Source: Acanthaster planci (taxonomy: Eukaryota; Echinodermata; Asteroidea; Valvatida; Acanthasteridae). Taken from it: 64,000 bases of DNA. The notes below the pieces were generated by a model. It was not told the origin of the DNA. It ran no database searches and saw nothing but the letters and a program-made list of their open reading frames with translations. Positions 26,603 through 41,000 of this stretch are shown here, in pieces. The position numbers and the translations under genes were made by a program. How positions within the stretch are numbered: the first letter of the stretch is position 1; each line of letters begins with the position of its first letter. The stretch covers positions 251,084 through 315,083 of the forward strand of contig NW_019091453.1 of NCBI RefSeq assembly GCF_001949145.1, in the 5' to 3' direction.

Positions 26603-27549
26603 ATTTCACACATGTATTCATGATATGCATGAGGTGGGAAACAGACCATTTTGCAGTTGTGATTTTTTTTTTTAATTTAAGACATCCTCCAGAGCCATGA
26701 ATCAGAAACAGAAAATGCAAAAGTCTGTAATTAAGGGATGGACATGATGGATTCAATTTGAAATGAGCAGAAAAGTATATTCTTATTTTTTTGTGTAAGA
26801 TAAAAAAGAAACAATCACTGAGAATGTAACCCAGCTGGGAGTGTGTTGTGATCTCAAGATTTAGGCACTGACCACAGACCCTATGAATCTGGAGGTAATT
26901 TTATAGGCTTACTCGTGCATATATCTCAAAGAGGGTGCTGTACTTGTAGCTGGCTGAAGACCATAATTTTTGCAAGCGACTACTAAATGTACATGCAACC
27001 CTATGGTTTTTTTAAACCTGCCCCTTTTATTTTGTTTTTCATAGTCGAAATTCTTTACAGTGCAAAATTATGTAGGCCTAAAAAGTATCATGGAAAAGGC
27101 AGTGTTTGTTGTCAGCATGAGCAGTGTTACACAAATTTTAGTTTACAACCAGAACTCAATAAAGTGGAGCAAAGTACCCTCTAATATTGAGCAATGTAAG
27201 ATGAAATGTTGTCATTATTGTGATGCATAACTAACCAGTCTACTTTGATGGGCTTAAAAATGGAAAATTGGCCAAAATGTGGAGTTTACAATAATGATGG
27301 CACTCCCTCGGACCCTCGCAGTAATAAAGCTAACAACGCATCTTGTGAGGTTAATGCACACGTACAGTATTTCAAAAAAGGCATGGTCATCCAAACAAAG
27401 TACGCGCTGCGCTGACTTCGCACACGCATCTGAATGACCTTGGACGCACTTCATTTTAGACATGCTCTGTTGGAATACGGAACTGGCTGATTGACCACTT
27501 AATTAAGGAAGTACAGGTAATAAGAACAATGAGCTGGATGCAGTTTTGA

Positions 27550-27608
27550 TTAAACCTAACAGTCCTCAGTCCTCCAACAGGTGAAGGCTTGAGGACTGTT
27601 AGGGTTAA
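27550..27608. repeat. 59-bp TTAA-bounded hairpin
   Basis: TTAAACCTAACAGTCCTCA at the left is the reverse complement, with one mismatch, of the right end: a 19-bp stem and a 21-nt loop. Both ends carry TTAA. It could be a minimal piggyBac-like remnant or just a cruciform-forming sequence. Confidence 0.65.
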
Positions 27609-30276
27609 GGGAACCTCCCATCTGCCATTTTAATTAAAATTATGAACTGGCTTCAGTGTATTTACATTCATAAGAACAAAATTTCTTGTATTTCTAATTC
27701 TTAAATTGTTACTGTGTCCAACAGACATGATCTTAGTGTCATTTCAAATCTAATTTTATGGTTATATGTGTGTGTAAAATTGCTGTATCAAAAACATGAA
27801 TGTTTTGGATGCATACCTACACAGTCAGAGGTTCCAAAATATTGCTGTGATCAATATCTTTTTGCTTTAAAGGGTAGCTGCAATCAATATGTTTTAATAC
27901 AAACCTTCAAACGCATCTCTGTATCTGAGTTAAGCTTTTTTCCACTTTTGTTTCAATGTTTCAAAAGGAATGTTACTGCCTTTTTCATTTTTATAGTAAT
28001 GAGTATTTTCATATTCACGAGCAAAACTGATGTTATCCCAGGAAGAAAGCCTCAATGTTACATTGGTTTGTACACAAAAAGTATTTTTGTAGATTTTGCT
28101 GGACTAATGTTTGTTTTCTTTGCTGATTTCTTCTTGTTTATGTACACAGCAATAAGCAAGCAACAATCTCAGAAATGTTTTCAGTTAGTAAACTTTGGGT
28201 TCACGATTTCCACAGAAAAACCTATGCACTGAACTCTGTCTTGCCTAGATGACACAATAGCCACAGCGCCCTCAGTTGTCAAGGAAAGCTTGAATATGTT
28301 TAAAGTTTTAAATTGATAATGCATTTAACCAAATATGAACGTAAAAGAGTTTTCACACAGTGAAGAATAGTACAAAGTTGTAGAAGAATTGTGTTGAGGT
28401 CACTTGGTAACCCAAAGCACCATTTCCAGGTAACTTTTGCCAGATTAGACACATCAGAGGTGGTTCTTAACGCCACAGTTCTATTTCAAAATTTACCACT
28501 GACTAGATCCATTCATTTAACTGGGGTGCTTCATTTTTTTTTCTCTCTATTTTTGACTTTGAGAGTCGTACCAGTGGCTCTGCGAAAAGCCTGGATTTTA
28601 GGGTAATGTTGCTGGCACATGCACCCCTCACTGAGCCCAAAAACGTGGGCAAATGACCACAGAAAATCGACAAAATTCCTTCAAAATCGCCTACCAGATT
28701 CACCACGTGTCAAAAGTGAACAAGTTTGACTACAATATGGCACATTGCAGTCACATTTCTACAATGGAAATGTAACCAAATTTCACTCACTTAGCTTTCT
28801 GCCAAACAAAATATTGTTGGCTGTACTATGCAGGCAGCGACATGCGCAGGCCCATCAGGACATTCCGGTCGCCGACTGTCCTGTGAAGCACCTCACGCTG
28901 TCAATGTAACACTTACATTGGTGTCCATTGTGGGCTCGTGCTACCCACCTCTCCTGCTTGAGCCTTTTATAATGTCACAAAACAGGTGTCCAAGTGTCCT
29001 GACAAACACCTACTCTACTTGTTTTACAGCCTAAAGTTAGGTCGTACATTCATGCCCATCATTTGTGTACAGTAGAGTAGTATTTGTTAAGCATCTACAG
29101 TGTACATCTATATATCGTTGTGGTATTCACTTGGCAGTTACACATGCCATTAGCGTGCATTTATGACTGTCATTTTCCCTTGACTCAAATCATCAATTAC
29201 TGAGTGTGTCTAAATTTAGCAGAGAATGATTTAACAGCACAGTACTGCACCAGTAAATACTGTCTAGTCTAGCTGAAATTTTTCTGCCCGACCTCCTTTA
29301 AGAACACACCTCAAAGTAAGTGGTCGCAGATGGTTGGACCTCTGATGGTTCATCATCCCTCAGTCATCACATGCTCTATTTGAGCAAAACTCATGGGCCT
29401 TCAAATGCACCATTACCTGTGACTTCCCTGTCTTTCTAATGTTCAACAGCTGAGCCATAGCTTGGAACAACAGTTCAGTCCAGGACCACTAGTTGACAAG
29501 TGGTTAGTTAGCGATGATTGATGCATCTCAATAATATATGGGCTCATTTACACAGTGAGCAGTAGGGAATATTCCATGCCCTTAAAGATATCCAGCACAG
29601 TGGTTTCCTACAGGAATTTAGCTGTTTCCACTAGAATATATTATCAAACAGTACTGGCAAAATTGGCAGTGAATAGTCTGGTTTGTAGTCCCTGCATTTT
29701 GGTTTGGACTGTAGAGAAGTGTCTCATAATAATCATAATAGCTATCTGTCAATCTGGGAAAAAATTATTCAGGACATGCAGGCTTTTGCTTGTTTAGAAG
29801 TTCCAACCCCCCTTTTATTTCACAGATTTTAACACTAGTGAATAAATCTTTAGAATTCCACCAAAGCATCCGGCACAACAGAATGCTTCGATACATGCAG
29901 CACCAAAGGGTGACAGTTTCAAAAACGTAACATTGCATGAGAATAGACAGGCAGTTACTTTAATCCTAGATGAAACAGTGTTGTAGAGCTGGCCTAGTCT
30001 GTGATATCACCAGTTTGTGTGTCTGCGTTTTTTTTTCACGTTCCTTCACATCTACTTACAGTTCTAAAGTTTAGAACTTTGATCCTACGCTGCACAGGTA
30101 TTGCATACACTTATATGAAACTGCGCCCCATCTGACATTAGCCAGTATGCTCCCTAGCAGCTCTGGCCTTCACAAACTCTGCTTTCCTACTTAAAATCAA
30201 CAATGCCCAAGAGAGACAAGAAATATTTAACCTTTTCACACCTTCAAAAGGAAAACCACCTTAGGTGGTGATTGTA

Positions 30277-30530
30277 CGTGGGTAATTCCAGAAATTAGGG
30301 GTCCATTTTTTTTTGGTGGTCCCTGTCACATCTGAGGTATGATTTTGTAAGTTCAGTACACATTTTCTAATTTCCAAGAGGGATGAATTAATGCAAATTA
30401 CCTGCCAAACAAATAGTAGTAGTTTGAAATCAATGCCGGTGATATTTCCATGTCAAATAACAAAGGTCAGATGTAACAGGGACACAAAAATGTCACACTT
30501 TTGGACCCCTAATTTCTGGAATTACCCACA
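30277..30530. mobile_element. Tc1/mariner-like MITE
   Basis: The outer 28 bp of the two ends (GTGGGTAATTCCAGAAATTA and continuing) are exact inverted repeats. Weaker similarity continues inward through a CCCTGT(C/T)ACATCTGA word, so the whole 254 bp can fold back. TA dinucleotides flank both ends (30275-30276 and 30531-30532), as expected for mariner target duplication. No coding capacity. Confidence 0.78.
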
Positions 30531-31658
30531 TATCTTTGCGTCACTGTAGGACCCTATGTGCCAACTTCAAGTGTAGCCCTGTTCCTTACATACTTACATG
30601 TACATGTATAAGTTAAAATCGAATTTGGTTTGTGATAAGATTCCTCATCTCTGTTTTTTTAGTCAACACCTAAATGTAATTGCATGTCAAGTGCTTGTAC
30701 AGGAATTTCTGAAGAAGGCCTTTAAATCTACATTCCGTAGTAGATAAATCTTTTTGTTGACTCATTTCAAGGCTGATTTGTTTGCTTGTCATCACCTTGT
30801 TTGCTGTTTTGCCACTACGGGATTGCACTTTGTAGAAACTGCTGACTAGCAGAATTTGGAAATATGAAACTTCTCTCAGTAACGGTTGCTGTCGCCGGAG
30901 CTATGTTTGCAGATCGTTGTGTTTTTAGGTTTTCAAGATTTCATGGATTTGTGTAATAAAATGAATAAGAACCAAGATGGAGGTGCCGTGGAGAATGTCT
31001 CTACAATGATTCTCTTCTGGACAGTTGTTTTGGCACAGTTTTTGCACGATTGAACAAGTTCTTTGAATTTTTGTACATTTCAGTCAAAGATTTTTACCAA
31101 AGGAAAGTTTTGTGTGCATAGAGTCCAAAGTTAAGGCCATCGTTTATTTATGCATATATGGAAGTCCAATCACTCTGAGACCTAGCCTAAGATGGTTTGG
31201 GGAATGTTTACAGACTGTATCAGCAGGAGTGATAATGATGTCAGTGTGAAGTGTGATTTATAAGAATGGCTTAGGCTTTATAATTACAATCTTCTGCAAT
31301 TTTAGAAATGGTGCCACATTTTACATTTCTAATAGTTATAACAGCATGGGTCTTACCTTACTAAATTTGAACCCAGAAGGTGTTGTTTTAACTTTTGTTT
31401 TAACTTTACCCGTCTCTGTGCTTGACTTCATGTGAATGACAGGTTTTAGTTAACTCACTGAACCAACCCTCAAGGTTAATTCTGACTGCCTTAAGTGTTT
31501 ATGCAGACTACTAGCAGACTCTGCTGTCAACTGAGTTTTGACCTTTAACCCATTTTTCATCACTAGATCACCCGTGATCAGAGTCCTTCCTACTTCACAG
31601 GGCGCCCTGTCCAATCACAGACCAGGATTTTCAATAAGCCCGACCAGAGTATCAGATA

Positions 31659-32086
31659 ATGAATCCAATACGCTCTTGCAGTCGCTATGAATACTTGGAC
31701 TCAGATTCAGGGGCTGCTATGCCTGGCGAGGAAGAAGATTCATTTATTGCCCCACACAGCCAGTCCAGAGCTGGAAGTCAACCAGCCAGTCCCCTTAGGT
31801 CAGATTTGAAACTTAGCGACCCCAATGCAGGAGTAGACATCAGGAAGGATAGATCACCCACAATGCATCTGAGTAACAAAACAATTGCTGTGATCGCCAC
31901 TATTGTAGCAGCATGCATTGGCATCGGCATCGGGGTGATCATTGGCTGGTTCTCCTCCCAAGCTCAGTTCCCCAAAGCTGAGCCTTGTGAGACTGGATGG
32001 AGTGATGCCTTGAAAGAAGAAGACAAGAATGTAGGAAAGGTGCTAATGAACGAGATGCAAGCTAGCAACATGAAAGAATACCTCAG
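31659..32086 (+). CDS. Peptidase exon 1: tail, transmembrane anchor, stalk
   Basis: Residues 1-142 and two bases of 143. An acidic, Ser-rich cytosolic tail precedes Met69, followed by a Gly/Ile-rich membrane segment [16 protein letters not shown] and the start of the extracellular stalk. Donor CTCAG|GTAGGA. Confidence 0.9.
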
Positions 32087-35000
32087 GTAGGATGTGCTGA
32101 TACCTGTATCATCGGGAGTTATGATTTGAGAGGTACACATAGCAGTAAGTTGCATGTTATGGATTTCCTTCACTTTAGTAAGACTGTTTACTAATACCTA
32201 AAGGTCCAATGTTAAGTAACCTAACAGTTACCCTATCACTGTTTGGCTTACTCATACTTTGTTACTCTTTTTTTTACTCAAGTATTACTGTTGCCAGTTA
32301 CATGCTTTGATTCTTTGGTGTTAGACAAAAATAAAGTTTCTAGGGACTTGGGAGTAATGACTGAGGAGCTTTTCCAGCGAATGGGGTGGAGTTAATCTGT
32401 TCAGTGGGGAGGGGTTAATTGGCTATTCTGAAAGTACTAGAAGGAGGCAATTACATTTTGAAAACCTTTTTTTTTATGTCGGTGTGATACATCTTCCACT
32501 TGTGTAGGACTAGTGCTTGTTTGCCCTCTACTGAAGGATGCTGTGGCAAAGCAAACATATACATTGCAAATGTGGGGATTGAAAGATAAAGAACTGTGTT
32601 AGGTGGGACAATGCCAATGCGTAGATTTCTCAGCAAGTTAATACACGAGTCAATCGGTATGGCGTATCAAAGTTGATTTTTGTACCGTACTTGATTTTGT
32701 TAATTAGAGTCCACCTTTCAAGGGTACCGCATCAGTTCAATTGCACACGTGTCACGATGTTTGGTTAGTGTTACGAGCATCATACAGACAGTATTCAACC
32801 AATTCCAAGGAGACCATAGCAGCTGTTGTGTTGGTTTAATTGCAATCTGATGGCATACATTTATTCCCCCAACTATCAGTAGTTCAATTGGGCGAGGGTT
32901 GATATTGTGTCAGTCTTTATCAGAGCTTTTTGTTTGTTTGTTCAGAACTCCCCCCCCCCAAAAAGTAGGGATTAGGGCATATTCAGTTGTACGAGATAAA
33001 AGAATGTAAAAAGGAAGTTTGGTTTTATTTTTAAGATTCTTTTACTCGTACAACTTGCAGTAGTTAAATCTCAGTAACTGCAAATGCTGCTGCCTTGATT
33101 TGGAGTTATGACAGGCAGAGGTGTCTTCTTTGTAAGAAGCTTGTTGGGTTAGTTCTCAACCTGCTTTGCAAGTAAAGGCCTTGTCGTAGTTTTCAAGCCA
33201 GTATGTCACACAATATGTGTCTCCTCAAATCTTACAATCCTGTATCTCAAGGACGTCAGAGTGTGGTCATAGGCAGGTCAGTTACAGCTCCAAAGTCCAA
33301 GTGTGTTTGATTTTGGTTTGATTTAATGGCAGGCAAATAAAACAAAGGAGAAAAAAACAGTTTTTCTCTGATTAATTTTGTTTTCTCTCAAGTAAGTTTT
33401 GGTTTTCCACTGGAAAAAAAGATGCCAGCTAATGGTGGACTGGTTGTAGTGACTGAAAATGGTCTTTCCACAGTAAAGGGTACTAAAGTGTGACATAGGA
33501 TTAGAAAATAAATCCAAATGATAAAAATCAAGCTACTGGTTTTTGTCCAATCCCCTTGTACCACTACATTCCAAAATTCCCACACCATTGTTGAAGACTA
33601 TTGCTAAGAAGTTCCAAGCAAACTTTACTATGCTACAGAAGGGTTGTTAATTTTGATAGGAATTTATAATTACAATAAATGTATTTACCCAAACATTGTG
33701 CTTTACAAACAATTGTGTCTTACAGATAAAGAAAATTGTGTTTATTTTGGCTGTTGACAATCCTAAATGGGTTATGAATATAAATGAGTTATATATAACG
33801 GTTTGCCCGTACCCAACGTATATTAATAAATACATCTTGAAAATATAAATGAGTGATATTTGGGTAATTTATGCACATGATAAAATACCTTGTTAATTTA
33901 TAGCCAAACCTCTGTCCTTGTTGCACACGTGTATGTAATTATTTTCAGTATTCCCTGTATTTTCTTTTTCCTGTAATTATTCAGAAAGCTAACATCCACT
34001 CCCCATCTAGCAGGGACTCCCGCAGACAAAATAAATGCAGACTATGTCAAGAATGAATGGATCAGCTATGGCCTTGAACCTGTTCGACAGAATGCCTACA
34101 ATGTTCTACTGTGTTATCCAGATAAAGAAAAGCCCAACTATGTAAGGGTTGTCAGACCATGCATTTAGCAGATTGATTGCAGAAATCTGTTGCCCACATT
34201 TTGTCTTATAATGTAGCTTCTACAGGTGGTCAAGTCACTGGTGGTTATCATGTCGATCTGTATAGCTGCTTTATCAATTTAACTAAAAAGTTCGGAAGAA
34301 GGGTTATAAACTATCAAGGTTCTTAGTTTCAGGTTTGCTGCACTTTCGAAAAGGGGAGGAAGTGAGGTTTGCAGGTGACCAAGTTGTCCAACAAGTTTAT
34401 TTCTTGACTTGCTTTTTGCTTTTGACGATTGGTTTGTTAGCTTGTGGTTGTGTGCATGGCAGGCTTTCACAGATGTACAGACAGGTTTACTGTGCATAAA
34501 TGCAATTCTAGTGTGGAAAGATGTGAAGCAGTTCACAGGACAATGGTTGGTTGGTCAGCTGGTCAGGTTGTCGTCAGTCGGGTAGTTGGTTGGGCAGTCA
34601 ATCTGATGGTTGGTTGGATGGCAAGTCAATGAATGACTGAATGAGACAATTACTATATGTACCATGGCTTTTGTTTGATGGGTGGAGTTTGGGAATACAT
34701 TAGTTCATGAGATGCACATCCTGTTTTTGTATTATCCCCAGAGGTAAATGTACATACATTTGTATCCAAAGCCTTGCTCTGAAGCCTTAATTGTGCATGC
34801 ACAGGAATTTGACATCAAATAACATTCAGGAAGAGATTGCCACAATGGTGTTTCTTTTCAAGGAATGGTATTTACATGAAGTATGAGATTTGCTCTTTAA
34901 ATTTTTTTTTCTCCCAGGTAAAAATCCTGAATAGTAATAATACCGAGTTCTTTAAATCTCAATCTGAAGAGCCACCATTAGATGTTGGGTCCATCAGCAA

Positions 35001-38000
35001 TGACACTGTTCGACCTTTCAACGCTTACGCAGCAAACGGCACAGTAGAGGTACATGAAGCATAGCAGAAATGTAATTTCCATTTATGTCCGAAGAAGTGC
35101 TCATGTGCTAGCAATGGGGTACCAGGCTGCAGATCAGTGGGAATTTGTTTTTCTTCTGACGTGAGGAAAGCCCTGAGGGGATGGTTATGAAGTGGAAACC
35201 TGGGTACTTACTTCCTGCTGAACAGCCGCAAAATGATTAGATCCGCATTTTGGAGATTTCCAATTAGATGGAAGAGAATGTTGAATATTATGCTGATTGA
35301 GGTTTATGGCATCATTATGCTTCTAGCTTATTCCGCTGTTTCACATGAAGATGAGTAACACCAGTGATTTAAAAACAAAATGTCCTTTTTATGATATGAA
35401 GAATATTTACTGTGTTTAGCATTACTATGAAATTCCTGTTACCACAATTCCACCCTTTGTGTTATATTTTTGTTTGTTATTGGAAACATAAGAAACTTGC
35501 ATGTGCTATTTTTAATGAGCAAAGAAGCTATCGTGTCCACATAACTTCCTAAAAATTCTTTTCACGTCGTCGAAGGGAGATCTTGTGTATGTTAATTATG
35601 GACGTGTGGAAGATTTCCAATATCTGGAGCGTACTCTCCACATGAATGTGACTGGGAAGATCGCCATTGCTCGTTACGGCAAGATCTTCAGAGGGGACAA
35701 GGTAAGCTGGAATCATGTTTACATCAATGAGTGAGGGTCTGTCAGGGTTTCAACCAACGTTTTAAACTGGGCATCCAAATTTGCCTAGAATCAAAAAGGG
35801 GGAGGGGACATCCAAGTTCGGAAATTGTATTCTTTTACATTCATACATTTTGTTAATAAAATGAGATGTCCAAACTGACCTCTAGCTTGTCAAAACTTAC
35901 TTATCTGGCTAAGTACTTCGTATTGACAAAGAAATCAATCTCTATCATTTTGCCCATTTGTAAAATCTAGCAAGATGTGTTTCCAGCATTCAATCATATT
36001 GCATTAATTGCTTTTGGAGTTTGTTCTCGTGGACATTGAATTGTTAGCAATGTGTGTACTTTGGGCCTTTCTCAGAGTCAGAATGGAATACTAGAAACTT
36101 CAAATGGGATTCAAGTCCAAATCTTCCAGTGGTTAACAGTGCCAACATGTTGGGACATTCGAGCAATTGTCTCTATTAAGAATTCTGCGCAGTACATAGA
36201 CACTGCAATCTATGACAGGTATAATTGGGAAAAAATGGATTGATCAGGAATTAGTCTTTTCACTGCAGCATCCAGGCTGTTTTTCAAAGCAAGGGGGTTT
36301 GTATTTTGACCCTGTAAAGATTTTTTGACCCTGTAAAGATATTCTGAAATTTTCCGCCCACAGACTTCCACAAAGTGCTTTCAGAATCTGTAACCAAGTT
36401 ACGAATATATTGATCAAGGAAAATAACTTTTTTTGGGGGGGGGGATGGTGGGTTCCTTTAAACAGAACCACTGTACCCCTGGACCCTACCCTCTTAGACC
36501 CACTCACCTAGCCTGTTCTCGTTTGCCCTTGGATAGGCCAAGCAAGCCGAAACATTCGGTGCCGTAGGACTGATCTTGTACTCTGATCCAGCTGACTTTG
36601 CTGTGGATGGCATCTCCAGTGTTTACCCAGACTCCTGGTGGCTGCCAGGCTCAGGGGTCCAGCGGGGGTCACTGGCCGTTCAGCAGGGCCTTGGGGGTGA
36701 CCCTCTCACTCCTGGTTACCCATCATTAGGTAAGGTACTTTCTCGTTACTCAAATTACGTAATGCAGCAATGTAAAACCAAGATTTCCTCCTACCAGTAT
36801 GGTTGACACCACCTGTCTCGACAAATTGCCACTGAATTGTCCCCCGAATGAACGGTTATACAGATATGAAATATTATCAACATTGCGTCTTTTAAAAAAA
36901 TGGTTCAAGTCAGTAATGTACATATTAAACTTTAAATGTTAATGAGTAGTGTTCGTAACTTAAATGCTTTAAAGAGGACGCTCTTGGCTCATGGACGTTG
37001 CCAGGAATTTTTACTGGGAAGGGGAAAAGTGCGAGCACTCACCACTAATAACATTAAAAACCATAAAAGGATGGCAGGGGGCATTTCCAAGATGTTGATT
37101 TTCTTCCTTTTTCAGTGTCGTTATTAAGATAATCACAAGAGTCCACAAACTATCACCAGATCAACACAAGACCCCAAGCCTGAATTCAAGTCAGAAACTA
37201 TTATTATTATATAACTTCAACAAAAGCATTCCTTTGTCATTGTTCACCCTGTTACTTGTGAATGGTCTTGACTACAACACTGCTGTGTTTATTTTCATTT
37301 TTGGTTTCCGTTCGTTTTTAGGGAAGGCAAGCAGTCCCTCCCTTGCTCATAATGCCCATGTTTTGTCTTGATGATGTTCTTAATTTCTTCCAATTTGCTT
37401 AAGTTAATCCTTTGATTTGTCGCAGTAAACACAAGAAATCAAATTTTGCCACTTTCCAGAAAAAACAAGCTAACCTCAGCATCAAAGATGTTGTTTTTTA
37501 CTCTTGCTGAGTACCTCAATTAAAAAAAAAACACAATTAATAACACAGGTAATTAATCAGCATTGTTTGCAATTATCCCCTGGCAGAGAATGCATTCCGT
37601 GAAGACGAATCTTCTGCCAGTCTTCCCAGAATTCCTGTTCAGCCAATAGGTTATGACGATGCCAAAACACTCCTTGGGTGAGTATGGGACAGTTGGCGTC
37701 ATGTTGCATCGTAAACAAGTTGTGCAATGAAACATTCCTAAAAAGTACATTTCAACATAGAAGGTTGAGGCTGTTTTCTGGAGATCAAAATCCAGAAGTC
37801 TTTAGCAAGTATTGATAATCAAGGAGGATGTGGTTGCTTTAATGAGTCAGTTCTGTAAAGTAAAATGAGATCCTGAGGTGTTTGTGATTAACTTTTAGTC
37901 TCATGTACTTCGGTGATATGCTGTGAACTATGGGTGTGTTTCTTGATGCTTTAACATCGGTTTATCAAGCATGATTATACACGAATTGTATTTGACTGAC

Positions 38001-41000
38001 TGCTGTAGACCCACGGTATAAACATTGTAGATATTTACTGAAGAATTTGATTGATTTTCATAAAAGCACAGAATTCATTATTTCATTGTGGAATATTGTG
38101 TTTCTGGTCAGCTTAAAAGCTTCAATGAAAGATGAAATATTGAAAGCCTTAGTGACACAGAAAATCTTGAAAATTGAATTCTTCTTGTACATGTACATTC
38201 ATTTTCACCGTTGATATGTTTGTTTTAACACTGTGTGGAACATGGCAGTATGGAGCTCAAAACCAAAACAAAACAGTTCAAGATACTGAACACCCTCTAA
38301 AAATCCTTTTGAAAAACCACTGAACCTGCAGCTGGATTCAAATTTCAAATTCAGATTTTATTGAAAAGCTAAAGCAGGACAGAACTATCAGTTGCCCATT
38401 TTGCTCCGTTGACGCAGGGAGCTTGAAGGTGATGAAGTTCCAGAGAATTGGAGGGGTACACTGCAAGGACTAACATACAGGCTAGGTCCAACACTCAAAA
38501 ATAACAGGTGGGTACAGGCTGTCTGGGATTAAATGTCAGAGTCTAGAACTGTTGTTATTGAAATTTTGTTTTGAATGATCCACATTTCAATTGACAATGG
38601 GTAACGCTGGAGAGATGTGTTTTTGTAGTGATCAAACCATATGACAGTCCATGTTTTCACATGTATTTTGTCATAAAATGTTCCATGGAGATGTATTGAA
38701 TTACATGTAATGATTGATAATTATAATGAACATTTACAAGGAGCCAGTATTCACCATGCGAGATGCTCATGGCACACATGACCAAAAAATTGAAATTTTT
38801 AAATGAAACTAACTTTGAATTAACGAAACCAGTGACAAAAAATGTCATGTAGTGACACGAATTGAGATTGGTCCTACAACTGTGCGGTTATTTCACGGCA
38901 GGCTTGAGGTTATTTTTGGTATCACAGTTAGCTTAGGTGTGTCCCTACCAAACAAGTTGATGGCATATAGGCCTATGGTGTGAGATTCACAGGAGTAATC
39001 TCACGCAATGTACTATAAGGGAACCAGCTAGTCTGATAAGCAAGCAAGATGTTGTTGTGAAACCACTTTACCTGGAACATGTTGATTGAGGTTATTTGTT
39101 TGAAATGTTTTATTTTCTGATTGCTGATACATTGCAATGAAATGATTGTGTGAAGGAATGTGAAACTACAATTTTCAAAAGAACATAAGTCCTTTTACAA
39201 TACCTAGTCAATACCAGTCTTTTGTCAAAATTCAGAAAACTGGCACCATTGTATAACTTTCCTGTACGTGCCTATCCATTCCACGTTGGAAAAAAATCAG
39301 AAGTATCAAATGACAGCTTTAGATCCATTGATTTCACACATCGCTCTCGGAGAAAAACTAACAAAGGTATCTTTGGCTAGACTTTGGAGACATTCCTCTA
39401 TGACATCCGTGTGGTGCAGCAGTTTAAGAATGGGATGTCCTTTGGATTCTAAACTTTGTCCCCTTTTGGTCGCCGATGTAGTCTGATTCGCTCTTGTTTC
39501 ACCCTCTTTCAGAAAAGCTAAGCTAGAGGTGTATAATCAGAATGAGAGACGGACAGTTTACAATGTCATTGGTATGCTACGTGGAAGCATAGAACCAGGT
39601 GAGTGAAGTGCCAAGTAGAAACTCTTTGTTAGCTGTCTGCAGACTTAGGCCAGTAACCAACAGTGTCAGGTGTTATTAGTGAAACTGATTGGAAAATCCT
39701 TTTTTTCCTTACAACTGAAAGTGTTCACCTACCTGCCATTCATTACTGCATACCGTGTAATTTGAAATTCAATTTCATTAGATCAGTATTCCATCTAGTG
39801 AGTTATTTTCAGTATAATTTTCGTCAAGAAATTTGATTTTGATTTCCCTAGTTTTTGGAGACACATGAAGCCTTTGCCCAATTATCCAGAGTTGCCCAAA
39901 GTCCAGTGGCAACTTAGCTTTAATTTGCAAATGGTTATTCTGGGAGGTTGTTAACAGACTGAAATTAATCAGGAGATTTCCCTTTCCAACCTGACGCCTT
40001 GTTTGATACTGGAATGTCATTGGTTATCTTCAGCTCACTCCAAGGTAATACTGTCTGTCATATTCCATGGAGGCAAAAGGCAACCTTGTGATTTTCCCTA
40101 TTAAACTCAGGAGTGATTGCATCAGATTGAAATATTAACCCTGACTCTTCATGGTCCTCCGGCTGTTGGGGTTAAAATAGGAAACATGCATTTTTTTCTT
40201 TTTGTTTGGGCTCAGTGACATACTAAACAGCATCCTTTTTTTTGGTTGACAGACCGATATGTAATCCTAGGCAACCACCGAGATGCATGGGTGTTTGGTG
40301 CTGTAGATCCCTCTAGCGGTACGGCTGTCATGATGGAGATAGCTCGAGTCATGGGAAAGCTGTACAAAGAAGGTGGGGAATAAGACTCTTGACTGATGAT
40401 CTAGGTGTTGGCTTACCTTTTGATAACACAAGAGTTTGAAAAAACTGCCAGCTAATCAACGCATTAAGTGATGTACTTTGTTGATTTCATTCTATATATT
40501 GCAGATTTTCCATTTTGCCTCCCAGTTTAGTGATGTATACATGAAGTGATATTTTGTCAGATCAGTTGATTAATGTGAAGAAAGTCCGTAGTACTTTGTG
40601 GCTCTCATGTTTTGTTGCATCATCGTTGTATCTCTTTGTTTCTTCAATGCACATTGCCTTGCCTATAATTGGTTGTTGGAGTTCTTTATGTTTGCTTATT
40701 GGTAACATCTTTTGCAGTTTTTATCTTGTACAATACCCAGCACGATCTATGGCAAAAAGGGGGACCCCCCCATGTCATGTGTAAGCTATATACCCTAAGG
40801 CTATTGTGCCTACTGCACCCTCCCAAGAAAATCTGAAAGGAATTCCAAAGATTCCTACGCAACAAGAGAAGATACAAAAGAGGGGGGGCCTTTGCCACAT
40901 ATTGTGCATCAAATGTCTCATACAGCCCTGTCAAAGAAATTTGGTATTTTTGTAAAAGCACTTATGATGTTGCAAATTTTGAACTGTTTCACAAGTGTAT

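Larger units (their letters stand above)
17101..31658. other. Long intergenic region between divergent P450 and peptidase genes
   Basis: About 14.5 kb without a recognised exon. CpG-rich patches lie at about 18.0-18.24 kb (with a CCGCACATCC / GGATGTGCGG inverted pair) and 21.29-21.45 kb. Homopolymer C and G runs lie near 19.82 and 20.22 kb. Three mobile or foldback elements are listed separately. The longest frame (172 codons, plus strand, 27714-28232) is Phe/Cys-rich without a domain and is judged non-coding. The last part must hold the 5' UTR of the peptidase gene. An AG acceptor in 'CTTCACAG' near 31600 could join an upstream non-coding exon, but this is unproven. Confidence 0.55.

Noticed and set aside
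27714-28232. 172-codon plus-strand frame, Phe/Cys-rich with hydrophobic runs
   Set aside because: The composition mirrors AT-rich DNA; no domain, no membrane-protein pattern I recognise, and no splice partners.
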